Shown piece by piece: positions 7,268 to 13,358 of a stretch of 49,670 nt of DNA (positions are counted from its first letter, which is position 1; each line of letters starts with the position of its first letter). This stretch comes from a virus, in the IMG/VR virus record IMGVR_UViG_3300022542_000604, positions 1 to 49,670 of that record; one strand, 5' to 3'. The notes under the pieces are model-generated. The model searched no databases. It saw only the letters and a list, made by a program, of their open reading frames with translations, and had not been told where the DNA came from. Made by a program: the position numbers and the translations under genes.

Positions 7268-7925
7268 AGTTAAAGGGGATATGTATCCCTGGGTTGATTT
7301 CACATGGAATACTGTTAAAGGTGAATGTCCTCATGGTTGTGACTACTGTTATATGAAGAAATGGGGCCCTCAGCCAGAACTCCATTTTGACGAAAAAGAA
7401 CTGAAAACAGATCTTGGTTCTGGAAATTTTATATTTGTGGGCTCCTCATGTGATATGTGGGCTGAAACTATATTTCCTATCTGGATATTCGACACTCTTG
7501 ATCATTGCAAAAAATACGATAATAAATATTTATTTCAATCTAAAAATCCTGATCGTATTTATCGTATGAGAAATCAGTTACCTCCCAATGTGGTTATAGG
7601 CACAACGATTGAAACAAATCGTTCATATGCTGAAATGGGTAGCGCACCTGGTATATTAGATAGGGCCTGGAATATTCTACAATTTAGTCTACTTAATATT
7701 GATATATTTATCACCATTGAGCCGATCTTAAATTTTGATCTAAATACGCTGGTTGGAATTATTAAGGCCGCAGAGCCTGATTTTGTCAATATTGGGAGTA
7801 GCACAACAATATTAAAAACACCATTACCAGAGCCATCCCCGGAAAAGGTCAGGGATTTAATCGAGGCGTTGAAAGAATTTACTGAGGTCAAGGTAAAGAG
7901 TAATTTAAGGAGGTTAATGTTATGA
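7254..7925 (+). CDS. Radical SAM / DUF5131 (phage Gp37-Gp68)-like protein
   Basis: A 223-aa protein. Residues 15-32 read DFTWNTVKGECPHGCDYC with Cys25, Cys29 and Cys32 in CX3CX2C spacing. It then follows the DUF5131 order: FVGSSCDMW, a helix, LFQSKNPDR, LPPNVVIGTTIETN, and FITIEPILNFD. Established knowledge places DUF5131 in phages and plasmids with spore-photoproduct-lyase-like radical SAM fold but no firm reaction. It is the third radical SAM gene of this block. An iron-sulfur enzyme acting on nucleic acid is an inference. Confidence 0.75.
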   Translation: MSLNKVKGDMYPWVDFTWNTVKGECPHGCDYCYMKKWGPQPELHFDEKELKTDLGSGNFIFVGSSCDMWAETIFPIWIFDTLDHCKKYDNKYLFQSKNPDRIYRMRNQLPPNVVIGTTIETNRSYAEMGSAPGILDRAWNILQFSLLNIDIFITIEPILNFDLNTLVGIIKAAEPDFVNIGSSTTILKTPLPEPSPEKVRDLIEALKEFTEVKVKSNLRRLML

Positions 7926-7987
7926 TTAAAACACGGATAATGGGTTGGTTTAAACTGTCAAAGCTCTCTGGATGGATGGAAATATAG
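7922..7987 (+). CDS. Possible 21-aa peptide
   Basis: The ATG at 7922 lies 7 bp after a perfect AGGAGGT. The frame gives a 21-residue basic, hydrophobic peptide with three Trp/Phe residues and ends just before the RusA start. The strong ribosome binding site suggests translation; it may be a real microprotein or a relay for the next gene. Confidence 0.35.
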   Translation: MIKTRIMGWFKLSKLSGWMEI

Positions 7988-7988
7988 A

Positions 7989-8405
7989 ATGATAATAACG
8001 ATTCAAGGTAAACCCATAGCCAAAGCAAGGCCAAGATTCGCCCGTCGAGGCAAATTTGTTGTAACCTACAATCCCCAAGAGACAGAGGAAGGCCGGTGGT
8101 TGTGGGAAGCTAAGAGCCAAATATCTCAATGTTTTAGCTGTGCCGTATGGGTTAGCTGTCATTTTTACCTAGAACGCCCTAAAGCGCATTATGGAACTGG
8201 TAGAAACGCCGGAAAGCTCAAAAATAATGCACCTAGACACCATACCGTAAAGCGTTATGATACGGATAACCTACTGAAGTGGGTGTTAGATTGTCTAAAT
8301 GGTATAGCATGGAAAGATGACTGCCAAGTTATAGAGTTGTACGGCAAAAAAGAATATTCAGGTAATCCAAGGACTGAAATTAAAATGGGGGAGGTCTTTA
8401 AATGA
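7989..8405 (+). CDS. rusA: RusA-family Holliday junction resolvase
   Basis: A 138-aa protein with the RusA signature: N-terminal basic P.AKARPRF segment (residues 9-17), then RYDTDNLLKWVLDCLNG with Asp91, Asp93 and Asp101, and WKDDCQV with Asp110-Asp111. These match the catalytic, metal-binding acidic residues of the family and the Lys near them. RusA cuts four-way junctions as a dimer, resolving recombination or replication intermediates before packaging. Length is close to E. coli RusA (120 aa). It overlaps the next gene by 4 bp. Confidence 0.85.
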   Translation: MIITIQGKPIAKARPRFARRGKFVVTYNPQETEEGRWLWEAKSQISQCFSCAVWVSCHFYLERPKAHYGTGRNAGKLKNNAPRHHTVKRYDTDNLLKWVLDCLNGIAWKDDCQVIELYGKKEYSGNPRTEIKMGEVFK

Positions 8406-8815
8406 CAGTACAAGGTTATAGCAGTGGTATTTTCAACCAGTTATATCGAAATTACGATAATAACAATCCAGAAAATTTAAAGGAATGGACGGAAAAACGT
8501 ATTGAATTAGTTAAGAAAATAAAAAATATTGACTCTCAGTTAGCCAATAAAAATATGTTGGCCGATGATGGAGGGCGATTAGGTGAAAAAGCATATTTTC
8601 AAAGACGGCAAAAATTAATAGAATCAAAGAATGAAATTGAACAGAAGCTTCTTGATCTGAATGCGATCAAATATAAATTCCATTCAACGATATCCTCGAT
8701 GCCTATGTCCTATCAAAATGGAGATCCCCATGCTATTATATTGACACTATTACGGGAAATGGCAACATCCTTAAAGCACATTCAATTTTTATTACATAGT
8801 GAATGGACAGACTAA
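8402..8815 (+). CDS. Coiled-coil protein (137 aa)
   Basis: ATGA overlap with rusA, GGGAGG upstream. Residues ~25-90 are a long charged amphipathic helix with heptad-like Ile/Leu (KKIKNIDSQLANKNM, KNEIEQKLLDLNAIK), probably a dimeric coiled coil. The C-terminal part is helical. Function unknown; translational coupling to the resolvase suggests a recombination- or replication-linked role. Confidence 0.6.
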   Translation: MTVQGYSSGIFNQLYRNYDNNNPENLKEWTEKRIELVKKIKNIDSQLANKNMLADDGGRLGEKAYFQRRQKLIESKNEIEQKLLDLNAIKYKFHSTISSMPMSYQNGDPHAIILTLLREMATSLKHIQFLLHSEWTD

Positions 8816-8816
8816 A

Positions 8817-9209
8817 ATGATAATAACCTGTAAAATCTGCCAAAAATCTTTTGAGTGGCACCGCAAGGGAGGGGGTCGCCAGCCAACAATTTGTCTTGAT
8901 CCCAAATGTTATAAGATACGGGATAAACTCCAGTATCAAAAATGGAAGGCAACTCATAATTATACACGTTATGAAAAACGAAAACCTACTATTAAATTAC
9001 AGAGTAATGTGTATAAAAAGAAGCGCTGTACGAATATATTAACAGATGATAATGGCAAAAAATACAGATGTAACAAAATCACAGCCAATGGAGGTCGAAA
9101 TAAATATTACTGTCAGGCTTGTTGGGATCGCTTATCAGAGGGAGTATCTCAAGAACATTCTGCCTTTATTTATGATCAATCATATTCCGAAAATATTGAA
9201 TGTTCATAA
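8817..9209 (+). CDS. Zinc-finger protein (~130 aa)
   Basis: Two Cys clusters are visible: CKICQKSFEW...CLDPKC near the N-terminus, resembling the short CxxC fingers of phage HNH-linked proteins, and CTN...RCNK...YYCQACW further on. The protein is basic throughout. Two in-frame starts exist (8799 and 8817); 8817 avoids overlap with the previous gene and is chosen with low certainty. Last rightward gene before the convergent terminator. Confidence 0.6.
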   Translation: MIITCKICQKSFEWHRKGGGRQPTICLDPKCYKIRDKLQYQKWKATHNYTRYEKRKPTIKLQSNVYKKKRCTNILTDDNGKKYRCNKITANGGRNKYYCQACWDRLSEGVSQEHSAFIYDQSYSENIECS

Positions 9210-9211
9210 AA

Positions 9212-9262
9212 AACCCAGTCAGTGCTTAAATTCTTATTTAAGGGAAACTGCCGGGTTCTTTA
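9212..9262. terminator. Bidirectional intrinsic terminator between convergent genes
   Basis: AACCC...GGGTT encloses a long imperfect stem in which CTTAAAT pairs with ATTTAAG, with ACTG/CAGT between. It is flanked by an A-run on the left and TTCTTT on the right, so it can serve the rightward early block and the leftward operon. Confidence 0.7.
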
Positions 9263-9388
9263 TAAATATAATTTGTTTAATGAGGCCAGGGATTATGATG
9301 TTTTAACAGCAAATTTAAAAATATCAGGCTTAGGCCAAAACATAAACACCACCTCCTTTCTTTCTATTGTCAAACGGTAAGATAAAAT

Positions 9389-9760
9389 TTAATACCCAAA
9401 ATGCAAAATTTTAATTTGATCCCATTTGGATAAATCTAGTGATTCAAGAAAAGCAATAAATGGCTTAATTCGCCTGTAACCATCATCATCAGCTTTCAGG
9501 CATTTGATAAGTGCCCCCATATCTACGTCTTTTAGTTTATCATCATACCTATCTTTTATAATTTGTGTGTTACCATCGTCGGCATAAATATAACAATTAG
9601 TAGGCAGAGAAATCTCTACAAGTTTCATTGTTTTGCTGCGATATCCCATTTTTGACATAGAAAAACAGGCTATAATAGAGGAAAAAACCATATTACCTGG
9701 TTCAGGTTTAATAAAAGATGATTTTTCGACTACATAAAATCTTGATTCATATCCTCCCAT
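9389..9760 (-). CDS. Conserved-looking phage hypothetical protein (123 aa)
   Basis: Leftward ATG at 9760 after GGAG. The N-terminus (MGGYESRFYVVEKS) and the following block (MVFSSIIACFSMSKMGY) resemble a small family of uncharacterised phage proteins; the rest is acidic with a run of Asp residues. It overlaps the upstream gene by 14 bp and is the last gene of the leftward operon. Function unknown. Confidence 0.65.
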   Translation of the reverse strand: MGGYESRFYVVEKSSFIKPEPGNMVFSSIIACFSMSKMGYRSKTMKLVEISLPTNCYIYADDGNTQIIKDRYDDKLKDVDMGALIKCLKADDDGYRRIKPFIAFLESLDLSKWDQIKILHFGY

Positions 9761-9941
9761 AATATTTCTCCTCCGTTTTTAATACTCTTCTAATTATTTC
9801 ATTCTCTGGAAACCTTGCACAAAAAGCGCAAAGTAATTGATTGAATTTCATAGGTTTATCAAGCTGAACCAGTACAGTTGCTTCTCTGTCTTTACAGATC
9901 ATGCACGGTCCGCCGAGTAAGTATGGTTTACAATTTTTCAT
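9747..9941 (-). CDS. Zinc-finger protein (64 aa)
   Basis: CMIC (residues 13-16) and CAFC (~38-41) form a four-Cys finger, followed by a basic helical tail. It overlaps the downstream leftward gene by 14 bp. Function unknown. Confidence 0.6.
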   Translation of the reverse strand: MKNCKPYLLGGPCMICKDREATVLVQLDKPMKFNQLLCAFCARFPENEIIRRVLKTEEKYYGRI

Positions 9942-9967
9942 TAGAGTCTACTTTTAGAATTTAGCAT

Positions 9968-10019
9968 TTAACTCCCTCAGGCCTACCTAGCTCCCAACTA
10001 GGCAAGATGAAGGGGTTAA
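9968..10019. repeat. Strong stem-loop between leftward genes
   Basis: TTAACTCCCTCA (9968-9979) pairs with TGAAGGGGTTAA (10008-10019), 11 of 12 positions counting one G-T pair. Inside, CCTAG (9986-9990) pairs with CTAGG (9998-10002). It lies between two leftward genes and has no U-tract, so it may be an RNA processing or attenuation element rather than a terminator. Confidence 0.55.
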
Positions 10020-10175
10020 TTACTTCCAAGGTTTAGGCTCAGGATAGTCAAAACCCCAGCCATCATGAGTTTTGAGGTATGCAATTTTTTTAGCATATCG
10101 GCTTAATTGACCTGGTATGCCCATACCTCTTTTACGTAATGACACCAATTTGATTCTTTTTTTACTCTTTGCCAT
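10020..10175 (-). CDS. Small basic protein (51 aa)
   Basis: The ATG at 10175 is preceded by GGAGGG. The product begins MAKSKKRIKLVSLRKRG, is strongly basic for 30 residues and ends with aromatic residues and Pro (GWGFDYPEPKPW). Nucleic acid binding is plausible from charge only. Confidence 0.6.
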   Translation of the reverse strand: MAKSKKRIKLVSLRKRGMGIPGQLSRYAKKIAYLKTHDGWGFDYPEPKPWK

Positions 10176-10191
10176 TTTCACTCCCTCCTCG

Positions 10192-10353
10192 TTAAATTTT
10201 TACACCTTCACTTTTGGCCCAGTTATACAATCCTATATCATTCAGAATCCATAACCGACGTTCATTGTTAGTCCGGGGTGATCCTGGAGCTATTTTCTGA
10301 ATACATTCATCAATTTCCTGTTTGTTTTGTTTTATAAATTTTGATAATGTCAT
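10192..10353 (-). CDS. Small helical protein (53 aa)
   Basis: The ATG at 10353 follows GGAGGG. Residues 1-20 (SKFIKQNKQEIDECIQK) are helical; the second half (PRTNNERRLWILNDIGLYNWA) reads like a short winged-helix or phage connector helix pair. No family is recognised. Part of the leftward operon. Confidence 0.6.
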   Translation of the reverse strand: MTLSKFIKQNKQEIDECIQKIAPGSPRTNNERRLWILNDIGLYNWAKSEGVKI

Positions 10354-10379
10354 ACTTAATCCCTCCATGTTTAAAGTGC

Positions 10380-10556
10380 TTAATTACCATTATAAAAAAA
10401 GTCATAGTGCCCAAAAAGATTCTTGTAAAATTTATATGTTACATGGCCTAATTTAACTAAATCCCATATCTTAGCACCATTGTTACACCAAAAAACCTTA
10501 TTATCGTGTTCAGTATACTTAATCGTTATATCATTGATTGTAATTGTTTGAAACAT
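10380..10556 (-). CDS. Hypothetical protein (58 aa)
   Basis: The ATG at 10556 is preferred over an upstream TTG because GGAGGG lies just before it. Mostly beta, aromatic-rich C-terminus (YKFYKNLFGHYDFFYNG). Function unknown. Confidence 0.55.
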   Translation of the reverse strand: MFQTITINDITIKYTEHDNKVFWCNNGAKIWDLVKLGHVTYKFYKNLFGHYDFFYNGN

Positions 10557-10614
10557 GGCTAAACCCTCCAATTAAATTGTTTGCTTCGGAACTCATATCC
10601 CCCCGTTAAAGTAT

Positions 10615-10896
10615 TTATATAGCATAATTATTATTATAAAATATCAACCAGCTTTCTAAAGTTTTCAAATCATCAAGAAGAGATTTAGTTATTCCCATTT
10701 TTTCTGGATGCAACAGCCAATGTAGTTTTATATGATCCGAATTATTTATAATTGCGAAATTATCCATATCATTATTAAACGGGTTTAAATCTACATGATG
10801 AACCACTTTATAGGTAGGCAAATTAGGATGTATTTTCTTAACTTTTCTTCTTGCCTTCATCCTCGAATAACCGATTTTACTATTTTTTGTTGTCAT
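10615..10896 (-). CDS. HNH endonuclease-like protein (93 aa)
   Basis: The HNH fold signature is visible at residues 32-60: VHHVDLNPFNNDMDNFAI with His33-His34 and Asn residues, then HIKLHW with His55 and His59. There are no zinc Cys pairs. The N-terminus is very basic (MKARRKVKKIH). Such proteins nick or cut DNA using one metal ion; this one is short, so it may be a free-standing homing enzyme or a regulator. Its start overlaps the upstream ribbon-helix-helix gene by 17 bp, which argues for one operon. Confidence 0.75.
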   Translation of the reverse strand: MTTKNSKIGYSRMKARRKVKKIHPNLPTYKVVHHVDLNPFNNDMDNFAIINNSDHIKLHWLLHPEKMGITKSLLDDLKTLESWLIFYNNNYAI

Positions 10897-11017
10897 TAAT
10901 TATCCTTTTTAATCCAATAACACAGGCATCTTGAATTGATTTAATTTTATCCTTTTCTTGTAATCTCCGAAGGGCTACCCATAGATCATGTTGTAATCTA
11001 ATAGTCACTATTTTCAT
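10880..11017 (-). CDS. Ribbon-helix-helix DNA-binding protein (45 aa)
   Basis: The ATG at 11017 follows a perfect AAGGAGGTGA. The product begins KIVTIRLQHDLWVALRRLQ, a beta strand with alternating residues followed by two helices (SIQDACVIGLKRII). This is the Arc/CopG ribbon-helix-helix pattern and length. Such proteins bind operators as dimers of the N-terminal strand and commonly autoregulate. It is the first gene after the strong leftward promoter, fitting an autorepressor of the operon. Regulation of the neighbouring non-coding region is speculation. Confidence 0.7.
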   Translation of the reverse strand: MKIVTIRLQHDLWVALRRLQEKDKIKSIQDACVIGLKRIINDNKK

Positions 11018-11049
11018 TTAGTTTCACCTCCTTTCGAGTTTTTACTGCT

Positions 11050-11078
11050 ATTATAGTACAACCGTTTTATGCTGTCAA
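11050..11078 (-). promoter_or_regulatory. Strong sigma-70 promoter of the leftward operon
   Basis: On the minus strand TTGACA (11078-11073) and TATAAT (11055-11050) are separated by exactly 17 bp: perfect consensus. The transcript would start near 11043 and enter the ribbon-helix-helix gene after ~25 nt. The -35 sits within GCTTGACAGC, a partial dyad. Confidence 0.9.
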
Positions 11079-11251
11079 GCTGTTTTTTTGTCATTCAGTT
11101 AATATGTTATGCAAAAGAGCGGCCAAACATAGTGGCCAGCTAACTATCTAATATTACACAATATCTTAATAAACAATATAAGATACTTATGTATCAAATA
11201 AAACACTATTGTACCGGGTTATTGAATGTTTAATTATTTCACATATTTACA

Positions 11252-11300
11252 GTGTCTCAAACCCAAGACACTTATGTCTTAGGTTTTATTTATGAGACAC
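11252..11300. repeat. Compound inverted repeat
   Basis: GTGTCTCA (11252-11259) pairs perfectly with TGAGACAC (11293-11300). Inside, AAGACA (11265-11270) pairs with TGTCTT (11275-11280) around CTTA, extended by AACC/GGTT. One side carries a 7-nt AT bulge. It could be a protein-binding site, replication-origin feature or RNA hairpin; no U-tract follows. Confidence 0.6.
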
Positions 11301-11350
11301 ATATTATCACCACTAAGTCAAATTAGATATATCGGATACTTATTACCCAT

Positions 11351-11379
11351 TTGACAGGACTGTCAGGGTATAGTATACA
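11351..11379 (+). promoter_or_regulatory. Promoter with operator-like dyad (candidate ncRNA 1)
   Basis: TTGACA (11351-11356), 17 bp, TATACA (11374-11379). The palindrome TGACAG-GA-CTGTCA (11352-11365) covers the -35, as an operator would. Confidence 0.75.
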
Positions 11380-11385
11380 TATATT

Positions 11386-11543
11386 GACTCACCAGCCAAG
11401 AGCTGGAGGAGATGGGATTTCCTTATTAAGTGGTAATCCTGAGATCAAAGCTGGCCGAGTTATTTCAGGTAGGCGCGGCGCCAACGTCTGCACCTAAACC
11501 CAGCAACCAGCAGTAAACGTGTGCCAGGTACTGGGTTTTTTTA
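11386..11543 (+). ncRNA. Candidate small non-coding RNA 1 (~158 nt)
   Basis: The unit lies between a consensus promoter and a U-tailed hairpin, without a usable reading frame. Predicted hairpins by eye: CCAGC/GCTGG (11392-11406), GGATT/AATCC (~11415-11439), and AGGT/ACCT enclosing a GC-rich loop (~11467-11495), then the terminator. The sequence does not match any RNA family I recognise. Regulatory, packaging or decoy roles are all open. Confidence 0.55.
11496..11543 (+). terminator. Intrinsic terminator of candidate ncRNA 1
   Basis: AAACCCAG (11496-11503) pairs perfectly with CTGGGTTT (11531-11538), followed by a further run of T. The 27-nt loop can pair further through ACC/GGT. Confidence 0.8.
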
Positions 11544-11551
11544 TTATTAAC

Positions 11552-11580
11552 TTGACAAGCTGTAAGTAAAAGAGTATAAA
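11552..11580 (+). promoter_or_regulatory. Consensus promoter in the non-coding region
   Basis: TTGACA (11552-11557), 17 bp, TATAAA (11575-11580). CTTGACAAG at the -35 is itself a palindrome with one central base. No clear terminator follows before the next promoter, so transcripts may read into unit 2. Confidence 0.75.
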
Positions 11581-11665
11581 GAGATCTCATAACTATTTTT
11601 CCTTCTTTTCATCTTGATAGAGACTTTGGATAAGTACGTGACATGCTTTTTCAGGGTTTTTTTTA

Positions 11666-11694
11666 TTGACAGGAACATTAAACTATGGTAAAAA
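11666..11694 (+). promoter_or_regulatory. Promoter for candidate ncRNA 2
   Basis: TTGACA (11666-11671), 17 bp, TAAAAA (11689-11694); the -10 is weaker than in the other two. GTATTAATAC, a 10-bp palindrome, lies at the expected start. Confidence 0.55.
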
Positions 11695-11700
11695 AGTATT

Positions 11701-11884
11701 AATACGCGTGAAGGCCATAGTTGGCCGTTAAATCCTGAGGTGGCCAACAAAGCGCCACCAAATTAGCGGACCTGTTCTTCTTATATTAATAGATTGAGCA
11801 TTAGGATAGGTTCAGATCCACTTAAACCCGGTGCCCAAGGAGTAGGAATAAAAGCGTTACACTCACCTGGCCCGGGTTTTTCTT
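11701..11884 (+). ncRNA. Candidate small non-coding RNA 2 (~184 nt)
   Basis: The unit contains two perfect hairpins, GGCCA/TGGCC (11713-11726) and GGTGGC/GCCACC (11739-11759). They compete with a third perfect pairing, GTTGGCC (11720-11726) with GGCCAAC (11742-11748). Mutually exclusive stems are typical of regulatory RNAs. It ends in a strong terminator. No matching RNA family is recognised. Confidence 0.5.
11824..11884 (+). terminator. Intrinsic terminator of candidate ncRNA 2
   Basis: AAACCCGG (11824-11831) pairs perfectly with CCGGGTTT (11872-11879), followed by TTC; the long loop pairs again through CCA...TGG. Confidence 0.75.
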
Positions 11885-11994
11885 AAACAATACCGAGGAT
11901 AAGCCAATGTTCAAATAGACTGGCAAAGTGCTTAAACTTATTCAAGCGAAGTCGCCGGATTAATATGAGAGTGGACTTTTCCGGTAAACCTTTT

Positions 11995-12043
11995 AAAACC
12001 CTTAGAATAGTCTGCATAGGATCATTTCCAGGGGTTTCTATAA
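11995..12043 (+). terminator. Terminator-like hairpin 3
   Basis: AAACCC (11996-12001) pairs with GGGTTT (12032-12037); GGA/TCC inside. Only a short pyrimidine stretch follows. No clear promoter is seen for the preceding ~110 nt. Confidence 0.45.
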
Positions 12044-12116
12044 CGACCATTAAGGCACCGATAAAGCCTAAAATGATACAGTGGGGACGATTTAATTAGA
12101 TCTCCATACCAAATTA

Positions 12117-12152
12117 GCCCCTGGTTGCTTACATAGGATCAGGGGTTTTCTT
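12117..12152 (+). terminator. Terminator-like hairpin 4
   Basis: CCCCTG (12118-12123) pairs with CAGGGG (12140-12145) around a 16-nt loop and is followed by TTTTCTT, a good intrinsic terminator just upstream of the HNH promoter. Confidence 0.65.
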
Positions 12153-12168
12153 ATGAAGATATTAGGTA

Positions 12169-12197
12169 TTGACAGAAAAACCATTATACTATATATA
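12169..12197 (+). promoter_or_regulatory. Promoter of the HNH gene
   Basis: TTGACA (12169-12174), 17 bp, TATATA (12192-12197). The predicted start (~12204) is within a few bases of the ATG at 12206, implying a leaderless or nearly leaderless mRNA. Confidence 0.75.
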
Positions 12198-12205
12198 AGA
12201 AGGTT

Positions 12206-12574
12206 ATGAGTGATTATAGAAAATATCTGAAATCCTACCAATGGAAAAATATAAAAGAACAAGTAATTACTAAAGTACATAACAAATGCGAATTATGTGG
12301 ATCAAGAAATAATTTAGTGGTTCATCACATAAAATATCCGAAGGTCTTAGGTACAGAGACATTAAATGATCTTCAGTGTTTATGTGATGATTGCCATAAC
12401 GTAAAATGTCATAATGGTAGCTCTTCAAATAGTAAGATTAGATTAACCAAACAGGAAAAGCGAAAGCGCAAAATAAGCAGGCAAAAAGCTAAATTCGCAG
12501 GACTTGTAAGAATATACAGTAAAGAGGAAATAAAGGACTATATTACCGGCATGGCTCGGCAACCATGTACATAA
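12206..12574 (+). CDS. HNH endonuclease (122 aa)
   Basis: Residues 28-64 form a complete zinc-HNH module: CELC (28-31), His40-His41, Asn54 and CDDCH (60-64). The N-terminus (YLKSYQWKNIKEQV) matches the helix that precedes the module in phage HNH proteins; the C-terminus is very basic, then polar. HNH proteins located next to terminase genes are known to assist terminase-mediated DNA cleavage in some phages (e.g. HK97 gp74), or act as homing enzymes. The position ~1.1 kb upstream of the small terminase fits either. The gene has its own promoter immediately upstream. Confidence 0.8.
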   Translation: MSDYRKYLKSYQWKNIKEQVITKVHNKCELCGSRNNLVVHHIKYPKVLGTETLNDLQCLCDDCHNVKCHNGSSSNSKIRLTKQEKRKRKISRQKAKFAGLVRIYSKEEIKDYITGMARQPCT

Positions 12575-12616
12575 CTGCCCTATTAAGGTAATATTTAACC
12601 GTTAACTTTTAAATAA

Positions 12617-12781
12617 GGTGTTAATCGTAGCAACTCCGCGTAGGACGAGCTATTCCCGGATGCCGCGGGCCTAATTACCTACCAGGATAATTACTAAGGT
12701 AAAGTAGGATATCGTAAAAAGGTGATACATAAGGTTGTTGTAATATTTATACCTTATCGTTACTTAGAAGTTGTTAACACC
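12617..12781 (+). ncRNA. Candidate structured RNA/DNA element upstream of small terminase
   Basis: The 325-bp gap between HNH and the next small gene holds no convincing frame but dense pairing. GGTGTTAA (12617-12624) pairs perfectly with TTAACACC (12774-12781) as an outer stem. Inside lie CCGCG/CGCGG, CCTA..TACC with GGTA..TAGG, and ATAAGGT/ACCTTAT. TTATCGTTAC (12754-12763) can instead pair with GTAACGATAA (12869-12878) downstream, and GGTATA/TATACC forms a hairpin at 12831-12846. It may be a riboregulator, a packaging or origin element, or an intron relic; none is proven. Confidence 0.4.
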
Positions 12782-12899
12782 GAAAAACCCTGGATATATC
12801 ACCTGGTAGAACCTCTGTAAATAGTTAAATGGTATATAAGTATACCAACCAACTATATCCTATAAAAAGTAACGATAATCAGTATTTAAAGGATTTATT

Positions 12900-13087
12900 A
12901 TGATAGATACATACCATTATATGCAGTTACAAGGTAAAGGACGTTGGCCTTCTGTAGATAAGATAGAGAATGAAGATATAGTGACAAAACCACACAAATT
13001 TATAACTTTTGGAAATGGCAAAAATTAGGGGAATATGAGGGATTAACTATTTATCGTATTAATGCATTGTTACCTCAAAAGGAGTAG
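12900..13087 (+). pseudogene. Small protein gene with apparent one-base loss
   Basis: The ATG at 12900 follows AAAGGA and gives 42 codons to 13028 (MIDTYHYMQLQGKGRWPSVD...). In the -1 frame the codons after 12992 read without stop to 13087 and look protein-like (FWKWQKLGEYEGLTIYRINA). Adding one A to the AAAA run near 12985 would join the two into a ~62-aa protein. Alternatively the 42-aa product is real as it stands. Confidence 0.4.
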
Positions 13088-13137
13088 TTATGAAAAAATA
13101 TCCGGTCTTACCGTAAAACCCTTCTATCCCCTAATTT
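13022..13137. repeat. Spaced 11-bp inverted repeat
   Basis: AAATTAGGGGA (13022-13032) and TCCCCTAATTT (13127-13137) are perfectly complementary across 94 bp, flanking the end of the small gene and preceding the promoter at 13144. Confidence 0.5.
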
Positions 13138-13143
13138 ATTCCC

Positions 13144-13172
13144 TTGACAGAATGTACCTAATATGTTATCAG
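13144..13172 (+). promoter_or_regulatory. Possible promoter for the terminase block
   Basis: TTGACA (13144-13149) with a 17-bp spacer to TATCAG (13167-13172). The -10 is poor beyond TAT, so confidence is moderate. Confidence 0.45.
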
Positions 13173-13211
13173 TAATAGTAATCATTACTAATAAGGAATA
13201 TCTTAGTCTCA

Positions 13212-13358
13212 ATGCCAAAACCCTACAAAAAGGAAACTAAATCACACTATATGTCCCGTTGCATCCATCACGTTCGGGAAGAAAACCCCGGCAAAAAAAG
13301 ACTATTCTATATTCTCCACTGCCAAGGACTCTGGGAAAAGTATCATGGCACTAAGTAA
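13212..13358 (+). CDS. Small conserved phage protein (48 aa)
   Basis: The ATG at 13212 starts MPKPYKKETKSHYMSRCIH, a pattern I associate with short phage proteins or protein tails reading 'MPKP..E....FMSRC', which usually end in a CYSIW-like motif; here a Cys-Trp pair is kept (HCQGLWEKY). It overlaps the small terminase start by 14 bp. Function unknown; the coupling suggests a packaging-linked role. Confidence 0.6.
   Translation: MPKPYKKETKSHYMSRCIHHVREENPGKKRLFYILHCQGLWEKYHGTK

Larger units (their letters stand above)
11079..12168. other. 1.1-kb gene-free region with promoters, hairpins and terminators
   Basis: No credible protein frame exists on either strand. The stretch holds three rightward promoters (11351, 11552, 11666), a small hairpin GGCCA/TGGCC at 11121-11137, the compound stem at 11252-11300, and four terminator-like hairpins ending near 11543, 11884, 12043 and 12152. 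Three of these begin AAACCC or AAAACCC and close with GGGTTT; the fourth is CCCCTG/CAGGGG. CATAGGATCA recurs before the last two. The layout suggests tandem short non-coding transcription units between divergent gene blocks. Confidence 0.6.

Noticed and set aside
11547-11750. 67-codon leftward frame in the gene-free region
   Set aside because: It covers two rightward promoters, lacks a ribosome binding site and has no recognisable sequence.
11800-11822. T-loop-like string (GGTTCAGATCC) in the non-coding region
   Set aside because: No acceptor, D or anticodon arms could be drawn; not a tRNA.
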